A stretch of 64,000 nt of DNA, taken from positions 124,001 to 188,000 of the forward strand of contig OZ246407.1 of NCBI GenBank assembly GCA_965231025.1, in the 5' to 3' direction. Position 1 is the first letter of the stretch. Every line of letters starts with the position of its first letter. Source of the DNA: PALSA-1335 sp965231025 (lineage in GTDB: Bacteria; Patescibacteriota; Gracilibacteria; UBA1369). Shown here piece by piece: positions 41,082 to 48,935 of this stretch. Both the position numbers and the translations under genes were made by a program. The notes under the pieces are model-generated. The model saw only the letters and a list, made by a program, of their open reading frames with translations, made no database searches and had not been told where the DNA came from.

Positions 41082-42536
41082 ATGGATCAAGAACACCTGA
41101 GCTTCGAACTGGAGGAACCCATGGAGGTAGTAGGTCCGGCAACCAGCGATTGGCAGATGAACCCTCTTCGGGATTCAGTAAGCGATCGTTTTAGCGATTG
41201 GGGCCGCGAGTTGGCAATGAAAAATCAGGGTGACAAAAGTGGTATCAGGGGCACCTCAAATCCGGAAGACCTTCCAAAATTCCATCGGGATTACGATAAA
41301 ATTATTGACCGTGCAAAAGAGGTGGGCAGCAATACTTTCCGGCTTTCCTTTGATTTTGGGCGTCTTTGTCCGTTTGAAGGTGCTTTTGATGAAGGATTGA
41401 TGGCGGAATATGTTCGAATACTGGCCAATTGTAAAAGCAAAGGCATTGAACCCATGATTACGCTTCATCACTGGACAGCCCCCTCAAGTTTTGGAAAATA
41501 TAACAAAAAACGCAGATTTAAAGCCGGTCCGCTCGAGCATCCCGAAATCGTCAATCACTTCAATTTTTACGTGAACAAAGTCACCGATTTCTTGTGTGAC
41601 CCGGTGAAAATTCGGAGCGCAGTTGCCGGGGAAGGTTACAGCAAAGAGTTTGTTGAATCACTTTGTGATGAAAAAATGCTGGCCCGCTGGTTTATTACCA
41701 TCAATGAACCCGCCAATTTACTTTTCACTCCCTACCTCGTTGGTGAGTTCCCTCCGTATCAAAAAGCCAGTTTTAGAAAATTCCCCAGGCTGCGGAAGAA
41801 AGTGAAAGCGATGCATGATCAGGGATATGACATTCTTCACGAAAAAGCCGAAAGGGCCCAGGTATGGGCACCAAAAGTTGGCATAGCCCACGTCACAAAC
41901 TATCCAAACGGAGCAATACCGCTCTATGAATCTGCAACCAACCTTGGGCTCGCAGAATATATGGAAGAGGGAAGCCAGAGCGATTTTATGGGGATACAGT
42001 ACTATTTCCGCATTCGCCTGGGATTAGCTGGTTTAATGCCTGTTATCTCAGGCTCGGATCCTAAATACCGCAGCGATCACCCGGCGTTCGGACAAATTTA
42101 TCCAGCGGGAATTTATGACGTACTCAAATACGCCGGACAGAAATGGCCGAACAAAGAGCTGATGGTGACCGAATTCGGTTTTGCTGATAAAACCGACCGT
42201 AAGCGTCCATCGTGGCTTATCGACACCCTGGGATACATTTTGAAAGCAAAAAAAGAGGGAGTGCCCGTGAGCGGCGCCTTGGTGTGGTCCATTATCAATA
42301 ATTTTGAATGGTGCCTGGGCATGGACACCCCATTCGGACTTTTCGATAAAGACGGCAACCGTTTACAGAGTGACGACGATTCCCCGGGAACCGTTTCATC
42401 ACGCGAAGTTTGGACGGCGGGAAGCAAACACATGAAAGCACCGACCGCTGAAAGTGCTGCTGAATTGCAAAAACTGCGTCAGAAGGCATTGGACCAGCTG
42501 AACAAATCAACGGCAATTGAAAAGTATTCAGCCTAA
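41082..42536 (+). CDS. Family 1 glycoside hydrolase (beta-glucosidase/galactosidase-like)
   Basis: 484 residues from the ATG at 41082; a GTG three codons earlier is possible. GH1 hallmarks: early ATSDWQMN, SFDFGRLCP, PMITLHHWTAPSSFG, acid/base Glu in WFITINEPANLLF, and the nucleophile Glu in LMVTEFGFAD (usually TENG). SGALVWSIINNFEWCLGMD carries the sugar-binding Trp/Glu near the end. No signal peptide is visible, so it is probably cytoplasmic and acts on imported or internal beta-glycosides. Its neighbours do not define a pathway. Confidence 0.93.
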   Translation: MDQEHLSFELEEPMEVVGPATSDWQMNPLRDSVSDRFSDWGRELAMKNQGDKSGIRGTSNPEDLPKFHRDYDKIIDRAKEVGSNTFRLSFDFGRLCPFEGAFDEGLMAEYVRILANCKSKGIEPMITLHHWTAPSSFGKYNKKRRFKAGPLEHPEIVNHFNFYVNKVTDFLCDPVKIRSAVAGEGYSKEFVESLCDEKMLARWFITINEPANLLFTPYLVGEFPPYQKASFRKFPRLRKKVKAMHDQGYDILHEKAERAQVWAPKVGIAHVTNYPNGAIPLYESATNLGLAEYMEEGSQSDFMGIQYYFRIRLGLAGLMPVISGSDPKYRSDHPAFGQIYPAGIYDVLKYAGQKWPNKELMVTEFGFADKTDRKRPSWLIDTLGYILKAKKEGVPVSGALVWSIINNFEWCLGMDTPFGLFDKDGNRLQSDDDSPGTVSSREVWTAGSKHMKAPTAESAAELQKLRQKALDQLNKSTAIEKYSA

Positions 42537-43327
42537 CCCCTCTTCCACTTCCAGAAATATTTTAGGGCGCTGGAAACATGCAGCCAGAAGACCTTTTTCG
42601 TGAGCATTTTGAAGAATGAACCGCCGCTCAGGCGCTTGTGGTAGTGCATCATGGTGGAGTCGGGGTAATACACCACGCGAAATCCGGCCTTTTTGACCAT
42701 GCGGCAGAGGTCGAAATCTTCCATAAACAAAAAGTAGCGCGGGTCAAAACCTCCCACTTTGTCACATACGGTTTTTGGCATCATGATGGCCGCCCCGGTT
42801 ATCAGGTCCACATCCTGAATTTTGTTGTGGTCAAAATCTTCCATGAGATATTTCTTCACGCGGTGCTTGAAGAAGGGGAGTTTTCCCAGGAACGTCCGCT
42901 TGAAAACCAGGTCACCCCATGTCATGTTGCGGCGGCAGGACTCCTGAATTTTTCCGCTGGAATACATGAGTTTCGGCCCAAGAATGCCGATGTCGTGGTG
43001 GTGTTCCAGATAATCGACCATCTTCTGGAGGCTGTCCTCCAGTACCGTGACATCGGGATTGTGAAAGAAGACATATTTGCCCTTCGAAAGTTCAACCCCC
43101 AGGTTATTACCGCGGCCGAAGCCGACGTTATGCGGGGATTTAATGAGTGTAATGCGTTTTTCGGCATGGGCGGTTTCCAGGAACCCCATGCTTTCCTCAT
43201 CATGGGAAGCATTGTCGACGACGATGATTTCAAAAGGAAAATCAACTTTGCTTTTCTCCAAAGCCTCCACGGCCATGCGCGGAAAATACTTGTGATTATA
43301 ATTGACGATGATGACGGAGAGTTTCAT
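42533..43327 (-). CDS. GT2-family glycosyltransferase (rhamnosyltransferase-like)
   Basis: 264 residues. GT-A fold: MKLSVIIVNYNHKYF, IIVVDNASHDEES, the NVGFGRGNNLGVELSKG segment typical of WbbL-type enzymes, HNPDVTVLEDSLQKMV (DxD-like NPDV), GAAIMMPKTVCDKVGGFD, and the catalytic-site FMEDFDLCRMVKKAGF with the (E)D motif. Probably adds a sugar to a surface glycan. The gene ends 4 nt into the convergent GH1 gene (stop codons overlap) and starts 21 nt after the GlmU-like gene, so the two may form an operon. Confidence 0.9.
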   Translation of the reverse strand: MKLSVIIVNYNHKYFPRMAVEALEKSKVDFPFEIIVVDNASHDEESMGFLETAHAEKRITLIKSPHNVGFGRGNNLGVELSKGKYVFFHNPDVTVLEDSLQKMVDYLEHHHDIGILGPKLMYSSGKIQESCRRNMTWGDLVFKRTFLGKLPFFKHRVKKYLMEDFDHNKIQDVDLITGAAIMMPKTVCDKVGGFDPRYFLFMEDFDLCRMVKKAGFRVVYYPDSTMMHYHKRLSGGSFFKMLTKKVFWLHVSSALKYFWKWKRG

Positions 43328-43348
43328 GCGAAACGCTAAAATGCGGTG

Positions 43349-44698
43349 TTATTTGAGTTTTTTCTTCATGGCCTCGCGGCTGGTAAGATTGGTGGTGGCC
43401 CTGTTTTCTTTCATGATGAGCTCGGTTTTTCCGTAGACGAACATGTTGTCCGGAACATCCTGTGCCACAGTAATGCCGGCACCCACAAATGCGTTATTTC
43501 CGAGCTTGATGCCGGGCATAAAGCTCGTGTTGATGCCGCAGCGCACGTGGTCGCCTGTGAACAGGCCGAACTTGGTTCTGCCGGAATCGATCTTCTCATC
43601 CTGGACAGTGACCATGATGTTACGCTCATCCAATCGCAAATTGCCGGTTACCGTGCCCGATCCAAAGGATACGTCGTTTCCCAGCACGCTGTCGCCCACG
43701 TAGTTGGTGTGGGTCCATACATCATTCCCCAAAAAACTCCGCGCGATCTCCGTCCCAAAACCGATGACGCAGTTTGCGCCGATATTCGATCCGCGTACCA
43801 GGGCGTTGGTTGCAATAACGGTATTCGCGCCGATGTATGCGGGTCCCACGATCACCGCGTTGTCCAGAACGCGGACGCCCCCGGCCAAGAAAACATCACC
43901 GTGGAGTTTTGCACTTTTAGCAACCTGTGGCTTTCCTACATCATTTTTCGGAGGACGGCTGACGGGAAACTCAACCATTTTTTTAAAAAAATACTCCATC
44001 AGGTCCAGCACGTGCCACGGATATTTCACCGCCTGCCAGAACCCTTCATATGGAACCACTTTCATCTTTATTCCGGCTTTCATCAGCTCATCCAGCGCGA
44101 CTTCATAGCGGTCGTCGCGGGTCGTTTTCACCGATTTCAACGCCTTGAAAAACATGGTACCACTTTTAAAATAATGGATGACCAGGTTGATCATTTTGCT
44201 TGGTTCTTTGCCCTTCCCCGGCTTTTCGACAATGCCGGTGATCTGGCCGTTGGAACGCACTTTTAAATATCCGCCCGGGAAATATTCCCTGACCTTTTTC
44301 CCGATCAAAAAACAGTCAAACTGCTTATCAGAGCCCTTTGAGGTGCCTGCCTGTAAAACTTTTTTGTAAGCTTCAGGATCAACCACGTCGTTCGCGCTCA
44401 CCACCATCATTGACTCGTTTTTTACATGTCTTTCCACGCTCAATATGGCCCCAGCCATGCCTTCATCAAGATTTTTCTGTTCAACCACGCTGAAAGTCGG
44501 CTTCATGGTTTTGGCCAGTTTCTTGAGTTTTCCAAGATTATGGGCACCGCCGACCACGATAAAATCTTTCAAACCGGCCGCCGCCATCTGCTCAAGCTGA
44601 AGCTGAATAAGGGGTTTGCCTAAAAATTCCAGAAAATTTTTGTCTTCAATCGGTTTCAGTCTTTTACTACGGCCTGCGGCCAGGACAATGACTTTCAT
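43349..44698 (-). CDS. GlmU-like nucleotidyltransferase with left-handed beta-helix domain
   Basis: 449 residues from the ATG at 44698 (product MKVIVLAAGRSKRLKPIE, the sugar-nucleotidyltransferase loop). An N-terminal Rossmann-like pyrophosphorylase domain (to about 240) includes LEFLGKPLIQLQLEQM and VVSANDVVDPEAY. A hexapeptide-repeat left-handed beta helix follows (about 275-440: VRVLDNAVIVGPAYIGANTV, GANCVIGFGTEIARSFLGND). This matches GlmU-type or archaeal sugar-1-phosphate nucleotidylyltransferases; true GlmU residues cannot be confirmed by eye. It would activate a sugar 1-phosphate for the glycosyltransferase next door. Confidence 0.85.
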   Translation of the reverse strand: MKVIVLAAGRSKRLKPIEDKNFLEFLGKPLIQLQLEQMAAAGLKDFIVVGGAHNLGKLKKLAKTMKPTFSVVEQKNLDEGMAGAILSVERHVKNESMMVVSANDVVDPEAYKKVLQAGTSKGSDKQFDCFLIGKKVREYFPGGYLKVRSNGQITGIVEKPGKGKEPSKMINLVIHYFKSGTMFFKALKSVKTTRDDRYEVALDELMKAGIKMKVVPYEGFWQAVKYPWHVLDLMEYFFKKMVEFPVSRPPKNDVGKPQVAKSAKLHGDVFLAGGVRVLDNAVIVGPAYIGANTVIATNALVRGSNIGANCVIGFGTEIARSFLGNDVWTHTNYVGDSVLGNDVSFGSGTVTGNLRLDERNIMVTVQDEKIDSGRTKFGLFTGDHVRCGINTSFMPGIKLGNNAFVGAGITVAQDVPDNMFVYGKTELIMKENRATTNLTSREAMKKKLK

Positions 44699-44839
44699 AA
44701 CAATACTAAAAACGGCCTTTATTCTAACGAAAAACCCATCAGAAATCCACCCGGAATAAGCCAAAGTTACGATATTGGAATGTCAGAGGTGTAATGGAAA
44801 GGACAACTCAATCTTATAGAATGCCAGAGAACAATAGTA

Positions 44840-44868
44840 TTGACAAAAAGGCAATAATATGTTAGATT
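44840..44868 (+). promoter_or_regulatory. Promoter of the duplicated-domain gene
   Basis: -35 TTGACA (44840-44845), 17-nt spacer, -10 TAGATT (44863-44868), followed by AACAATCCATTA. Shares much of its spacer and downstream sequence with the promoter at 41030. Confidence 0.75.
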
Positions 44869-44902
44869 AACAATCCATTACTTATTTCATCATTATTACA
44901 TT

Positions 44903-45700
44903 ATGGAAACGCAACATTCGTACAATGAGGAAGCAGGAATTCAAGAACTTGACCAAACAGGTTCAGGGGCATTTAGAGTCATGCGCCCGCTTGAATCACC
45001 CTATAACGCAGAAGACGAAGTAGTTCTTCAAACAGCAATCCCTGAACTTGGTGTTACGGCGGAGGAAGTAAAGGCAGGCATCCAAGTTTCAATTTGCCCT
45101 TCAAGTCTGGTTGGTAAGGAGGTCTTAATTATCCAGATTTTTGCTCAGAAAGGTGATAACAGATTAGGCCATGAAACAGCATTGAACAAAAACGATCCTG
45201 AATATAAAAGGATAATGGCCCTTTACAGAACAAAAAAAGTTGAAAAAATGGATTCTGAGGAGAGAAAGGCAAAAAAATTATCACCCGCAAAAGAATGTTA
45301 CTACGATGACGTCTATGAAGCAGTGTGCAGCCAGTCAGTACCTGAACTCGGTGTGACCCAGGAGGATGCTGAAGCGGGAGTAAAGGTAGCGCTCCACACG
45401 GCACCGAGCACTGAGCTGCTCGTTGCCCAGGTGTATCAGGAAATCGCCGGTGAAAATGGTACCGATCGTATTGGTACCGAACGTGCGTTCAACTCTAACG
45501 ATCCTGAATTTATAGCATTGTCAGCAATCTTGCGAAATGCAAAAAGAGAGTATCATGAAGCACGTTATCCAGATGTGAGGGAACTCATGGACATCATCTG
45601 GCTGAAGGCAAGAGGCGTTGTCGATGACCTTACCGACCGCAGAATTGCACGTTTAAAGAAAAAGCTTGGGTATGGAAAACAGGCTGAAGCACAGCAATAG
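44903..45700 (+). CDS. Unknown protein built from two internal repeats
   Basis: 265 residues, soluble, no signal peptide. Two copies of an approximately 75-residue unit: (a) about residues 38-112 with AIPELGVTAEEVKAGIQVSI, EVLIIQIFAQKGDNRLGHE and ALNKNDPEYKRI; (b) about residues 143-220 with SVPELGVTQEDAEAGVKVAL, ELLVAQVYQEIAGENGTDRI and AFNSNDPEFIAL. The conserved cores are PELGVTxE, an LLxxQxY strand, a DRxGxExAxNxNDPE turn and a final helix. I do not recognise the unit. The last 50 residues are a charged helical tail. A plus-strand terminator follows. Confidence 0.65.
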   Translation: METQHSYNEEAGIQELDQTGSGAFRVMRPLESPYNAEDEVVLQTAIPELGVTAEEVKAGIQVSICPSSLVGKEVLIIQIFAQKGDNRLGHETALNKNDPEYKRIMALYRTKKVEKMDSEERKAKKLSPAKECYYDDVYEAVCSQSVPELGVTQEDAEAGVKVALHTAPSTELLVAQVYQEIAGENGTDRIGTERAFNSNDPEFIALSAILRNAKREYHEARYPDVRELMDIIWLKARGVVDDLTDRRIARLKKKLGYGKQAEAQQ

Positions 45701-45731
45701 TCAGAGTACAAAAGAGTACTATTACCATCGA

Positions 45732-45767
45732 AACAGCCTGAGGCAGATCGCCATTGGGCTGTTTTTT
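45732..45767 (+). terminator. Intrinsic terminator after the duplicated-domain gene
   Basis: AACAGCC (45732-45738) and GGCTGTT (45757-45763) arms, followed by a U-run on the plus strand. Confidence 0.8.
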
Positions 45768-45918
45768 GATCAAGGGACATCAAAAGCCAGAATGTTCTTG
45801 GTTTTGGAATGATCCCGCATGAATGAATAAAGCAGAAGGGAAAGTCATGCGGGCGGGGCCCGCCCCGCTGAACCGGGCCCCCCCCCCCAAAACTAAAGAA
45901 GACCCGCGACGCCGGGGG

Positions 45919-45928
45919 NNNNNNNNNN
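45919..45928. other. Scaffold gap (ten N) with poly-C/GC-rich flank
   Basis: Ten N at 45919-45928, preceded by a ten-C run (about 45881-45890) and repeated GGGCCCG-type sequence. The order and orientation of the two sides rest on scaffolding only. After the gap a 9-bp hairpin GCCCGTGCA-ctgc-TGCACGGGC (from 45929) may be the stem of a terminator for the minus-strand gene at 45963. Confidence 0.95.
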
Positions 45929-45962
45929 GCCCGTGCACTGCTGCACGGGCCGCCCCAGACTA

Positions 45963-46607
45963 TCAGTAAGAAACCCCGGATCGCCTGGAGGGCTTGAAGA
46001 GAAGCACGAAGCGGACATCCCCGTAGGTGATGATGACCGTCTGGCTTTTCTTCCTCTCCTCCGGGTCCTGGGGGAGCTTGTACAGGATGATGGCGTAGAT
46101 CCCGGCATCCAGTTGACGGACGTTCTTCCCTTCAACCTGTACCGGCTCGGTCTTGCTCTGACGGGAGACGATGAAAACCTGCTCTTCGGTCTCCATAGGG
46201 GCAGACCTCATCTCCAGCACCCGGCCATGGTTCGGCGCCTTCATCCAGAAATCTCCGTAGAACCCGGTCGAATAGACACGCGGCCACTCGGCGGGTTCCG
46301 GGAGATCGGAGCGGCACCGTGCCAGCGCACGCTCGAGGATCCCGGTATCGTCCTTGGCCTTCTGGAGGCGCTTCGCCTCCACCTTGGCAGCCTTGTCCTG
46401 TTCGAGTTGCGAGTTGACCGCGCAGTCGGTAAGAGAAGCGAAAGCGATCAGCACGAACGGATACTTCCAGCTATGCATAAACACCTTCACCTTGAGGTTG
46501 AGGGTCTGAATACTTTCATGCGGGATGTGAAACATCGCACTGAGCGACGAGAAAAAACTCCCGCACAGCGACGCCGGAACTATAAAATAAAAGCGCAAAA
46601 ACGTCAA
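45963..46607 (-). CDS. Possible lipoprotein of unknown function beside the scaffold gap
   Basis: Open for 214 residues; the biological start is probably an internal Met at 46478 giving about 171 residues (MHSWKYPFVLIAFASLTDC, a lipobox-like N-terminus but with Asp before Cys). The mature part has a Lys/Glu-rich helix followed by a region with FYGDFWMKAPNHGRVLEMRS and IYAIILYKLPQDPEERKKSQ, which reads like a real beta-rich domain. I recognise no family. GC content and codon use are higher than in neighbouring genes, and the segment lies between the gap and purP, so foreign origin or misassembly should be considered. Confidence 0.45.
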   Translation of the reverse strand: MTFLRFYFIVPASLCGSFFSSLSAMFHIPHESIQTLNLKVKVFMHSWKYPFVLIAFASLTDCAVNSQLEQDKAAKVEAKRLQKAKDDTGILERALARCRSDLPEPAEWPRVYSTGFYGDFWMKAPNHGRVLEMRSAPMETEEQVFIVSRQSKTEPVQVEGKNVRQLDAGIYAIILYKLPQDPEERKKSQTVIITYGDVRFVLLFKPSRRSGVSY

Positions 46608-46617
46608 CGGGGCGGTG

Positions 46618-47787
46618 CTACGTCACCAGCATTCCCAGTTTGTTCTGATTGATGGCCGATTTGATCTCCATGGCAATGCGTTCACCATAGCTCAGGCTGT
46701 TTCCGTAGAGGTAACCCGAATACGGTGTAAATCTTGTTCCCGGTGAGCCCGGAATGCGCATGCTGACATCAAAAATCACGAACTCCTCCCTGCCGTCTTC
46801 CGCCGCAACGGCGCCCTGCAAGGCAAACGGGCCGATCAAGCCCGGTGGAACCTCTTTCTTCGTGAGTTCGATAAACTTTTCACCGATGTCAAAAGCCTTT
46901 TCCAGGAGTGACTCCTTCATGGTGACGGCAACGTGGCCGGTTTCAATCATACGCGGCTTCATATACTTCAAAACCGCCATCTGTTCCGTGGCGGGCAAAC
47001 GGAGCAACCCGTCCAGATTCGTCTGGCGCCGCATGTCGGTGCCCATCAGTTCCACTTCATTATCCAGGGGAGAATAGAAATAGTTCAAATTCACCGGCGC
47101 CCCGACCACAAACTCTTCGATGACCGCCCGGGCCAGGTTTTCTTCGCTGATGATTTTTGCAGCCATGAGTTCCTGTGATTTCTGGACATAATCCTCCTTG
47201 CTGGAGGCCAGGAAAAACGCCCTTTCGTAGCCCCGGAGCACCTCATTCACCTTTACCAGAACCAGCCGGTCGATGTCGTCCGGAGAAGCAAACATTTTTG
47301 GAATTCTGATGCCCGCTTGTTGAAGCAGATAGTACTGATTCTGTTCCACATCGCGTTCCTCCAGCTTCAACATTTCCCGGGTGCCGAAAATCGGAACGCG
47401 GAACTCTTTTTCAATCTTGTTAAAATCGCAATACACCCAAAAATAGCGGTTATGGATGAAGATGGTGTTCATGGCGCGCAACTTATCCTGAATCTCCGGC
47501 TGAACAATGTCTCCGAATTTCTCTACCGAGATCACCTCGTCGACGCAGCCCTTGTTGTCGCTCCAGCCCTCGATCTGCTCCTTAATGGCGTTCTTGTCGG
47601 GCCGGGTCTTGAAATACTTGCTGTAGGTCTTTTCACGGCCTTTCTGGCATACCGCGACGGTTTTAAATCCGTATTTCTTGGCTCCGTGGCACACGTCCAG
47701 TCCGCTGTGTCCCCCAAGTACGCCAATAGTAATACTCTTCGGATCATACCCTTTGAGAACGTCCAAAATGTCCTGCTGAGTGATCAT
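46618..47787 (-). CDS. PurP-like ATP-grasp protein, divergent paralogue
   Basis: 389 residues, homologous along its whole length to the upstream PurP (ITIGVLGGHSGLDVCHGAKK, VPIFGTREMLKLEERD, IEEFVVGAPVNLNYFYSPL, EVELMGTDMRRQTNLDGLLR). Several positions that are conserved in the neighbour are altered: PHGSF is IHNRYF, the Gly-rich ATP-grasp loop KFHGAKGGFGYF is KVNEVLRGYERAFF, and FEISARIVAGTNPY is FDVSMRIPGSPGTRF. It may have a different substrate or act as a partner of the canonical copy. Two PurP paralogues are also known in many archaea. Starts 21 nt after the upstream purP stop. Confidence 0.8.
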   Translation of the reverse strand: MITQQDILDVLKGYDPKSITIGVLGGHSGLDVCHGAKKYGFKTVAVCQKGREKTYSKYFKTRPDKNAIKEQIEGWSDNKGCVDEVISVEKFGDIVQPEIQDKLRAMNTIFIHNRYFWVYCDFNKIEKEFRVPIFGTREMLKLEERDVEQNQYYLLQQAGIRIPKMFASPDDIDRLVLVKVNEVLRGYERAFFLASSKEDYVQKSQELMAAKIISEENLARAVIEEFVVGAPVNLNYFYSPLDNEVELMGTDMRRQTNLDGLLRLPATEQMAVLKYMKPRMIETGHVAVTMKESLLEKAFDIGEKFIELTKKEVPPGLIGPFALQGAVAAEDGREEFVIFDVSMRIPGSPGTRFTPYSGYLYGNSLSYGERIAMEIKSAINQNKLGMLVT

Positions 47788-47808
47788 GAATTCGTAATGA
47801 GTAATTAA

Positions 47809-48849
47809 CTAACCGAGAATATCCTGAATCCGGTCCTGTTCAATGGCCTGTTTGATGTCGCGGGCGATGCGTCTTCCCGTGCTCATCGGCTCGTTGTAGC
47901 GGAGCCAGGTATATGGAGAGCCCTGGATGTAGGGATTGGTACCGGCGACTATTCTGGCAGAAATTTCGAAAACATAAAAGTTCAAGTCGGGATCCAGAAT
48001 CGCCTCAAGGCAGAATGGACCGTAAAGGCCTTTTTGGAGAGGTTTCTGGGACTTATAGTCTGTGAGCTTACGCGATTCCTCCACCACCCGTTCACCCATC
48101 TGGAACACGAGCGGAAGAATGGACTCGCGGATGACAAGCGGAATATTGCCCGTGATGGTGTATGAGGTGCGGATGTCAGCATGAAGCTGGTCTTTTGCGG
48201 CAATGCGCCCGATGGAATCGGCATTCGATTCATACCGTTTGTCAAACCCCATAAGTTCAAGTTCTTTGGTGATCGGGGAATAAAAATAATGGGTATAAAC
48301 CGGAACCCCCACGATATATTCCTGGATCACGTACCCCTCGTCACCGGGATAATTTTGAATTCTTTCGTAAAATTCGGCAGTGGAGTTCGCGATGAAATAC
48401 CCGAATCCTCCTTTGGCCCCATGGAATTTGATAATCACCGGACGGTCAATGTCCTCCGGGGTGTTGAAAATCTTGGGCTGCTTTAATCCGGCATTCCCAA
48501 GCCAAATACGTTCCTTGTTGCGGTCGGATTCCCACTCCAGAATCCCCTTGGTGCCGTAATGCATGACCTTGATGTCCTGTACCTTTTTCCAACCAAGATA
48601 GCTCACAAAAGAACCGTGAGGAATCATGATCGCATTTTTTTTGATGAGCTGGTCCTCAATTTCAAAATAATTCTTAAACGAATCAACAAAAATAAATTCA
48701 TCGGCCACGCCAAAACTCTGGTAAGGACGCTCATGCCCCTTCACACACACACAGATGGTTCTAAAGCCCTCATCCCTGGCTCCTTTGAGTATCTGCAAAG
48801 CGGTGTGACTGCCCAGCGTCACAATGGCGTAGTCCTTAATATTGCCCAT
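47809..48849 (-). CDS. purP: FAICAR synthetase PurP (formate-dependent, archaeal type)
   Basis: 346 residues. Ligates formate to AICAR with ATP, a folate-independent route to FAICAR known mainly from archaea. From memory it tracks the Methanocaldococcus PurP closely: AIVTLGSHTALQILKGARDEG, VPHGSF-like IPHGSFVSYLGW, HYGTKGILEWESDR, VIIKFHGAKGGFGYFIA (ATP-grasp loop), HYFYSPITKELELMGFDKRY, TGNIPLVIRESILPLVFQMG and FEISARIVAGTNPYIQGSPY. It is the first gene of a two-purP unit and has its own promoter with an inverted repeat. A complete bacterial PurH is encoded 2 kb away. Confidence 0.9.
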   Translation of the reverse strand: MGNIKDYAIVTLGSHTALQILKGARDEGFRTICVCVKGHERPYQSFGVADEFIFVDSFKNYFEIEDQLIKKNAIMIPHGSFVSYLGWKKVQDIKVMHYGTKGILEWESDRNKERIWLGNAGLKQPKIFNTPEDIDRPVIIKFHGAKGGFGYFIANSTAEFYERIQNYPGDEGYVIQEYIVGVPVYTHYFYSPITKELELMGFDKRYESNADSIGRIAAKDQLHADIRTSYTITGNIPLVIRESILPLVFQMGERVVEESRKLTDYKSQKPLQKGLYGPFCLEAILDPDLNFYVFEISARIVAGTNPYIQGSPYTWLRYNEPMSTGRRIARDIKQAIEQDRIQDILG

Positions 48850-48861
48850 CTGTAGCCGAAA

Positions 48862-48904
48862 ATAGAATTTTCACTATTCTATGGATATTTCGTAATTTTG
48901 TCCA
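48862..48904 (-). promoter_or_regulatory. Promoter and possible operator of the purP pair
   Basis: Minus strand: -35 TGGACA (48904-48899), 17-nt spacer, -10 TAGAAT (48881-48876). An inverted repeat ATAGAAT-TTTCACT-ATTCTAT (48862-48882) covers the -10 and the expected start site, a good place for an operator. Confidence 0.6.
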
Positions 48905-48935
48905 GTGAAAAGTTTTTTGAAGAATGATTCTGCTC

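Noticed and set aside
45933..46652. Plus-strand 239-codon frame opposite the gene at 45963
   Set aside because: Composition and antisense overlap suggest a shadow; the minus-strand frame has a signal-peptide-like start. Neither is certain because of the gap.
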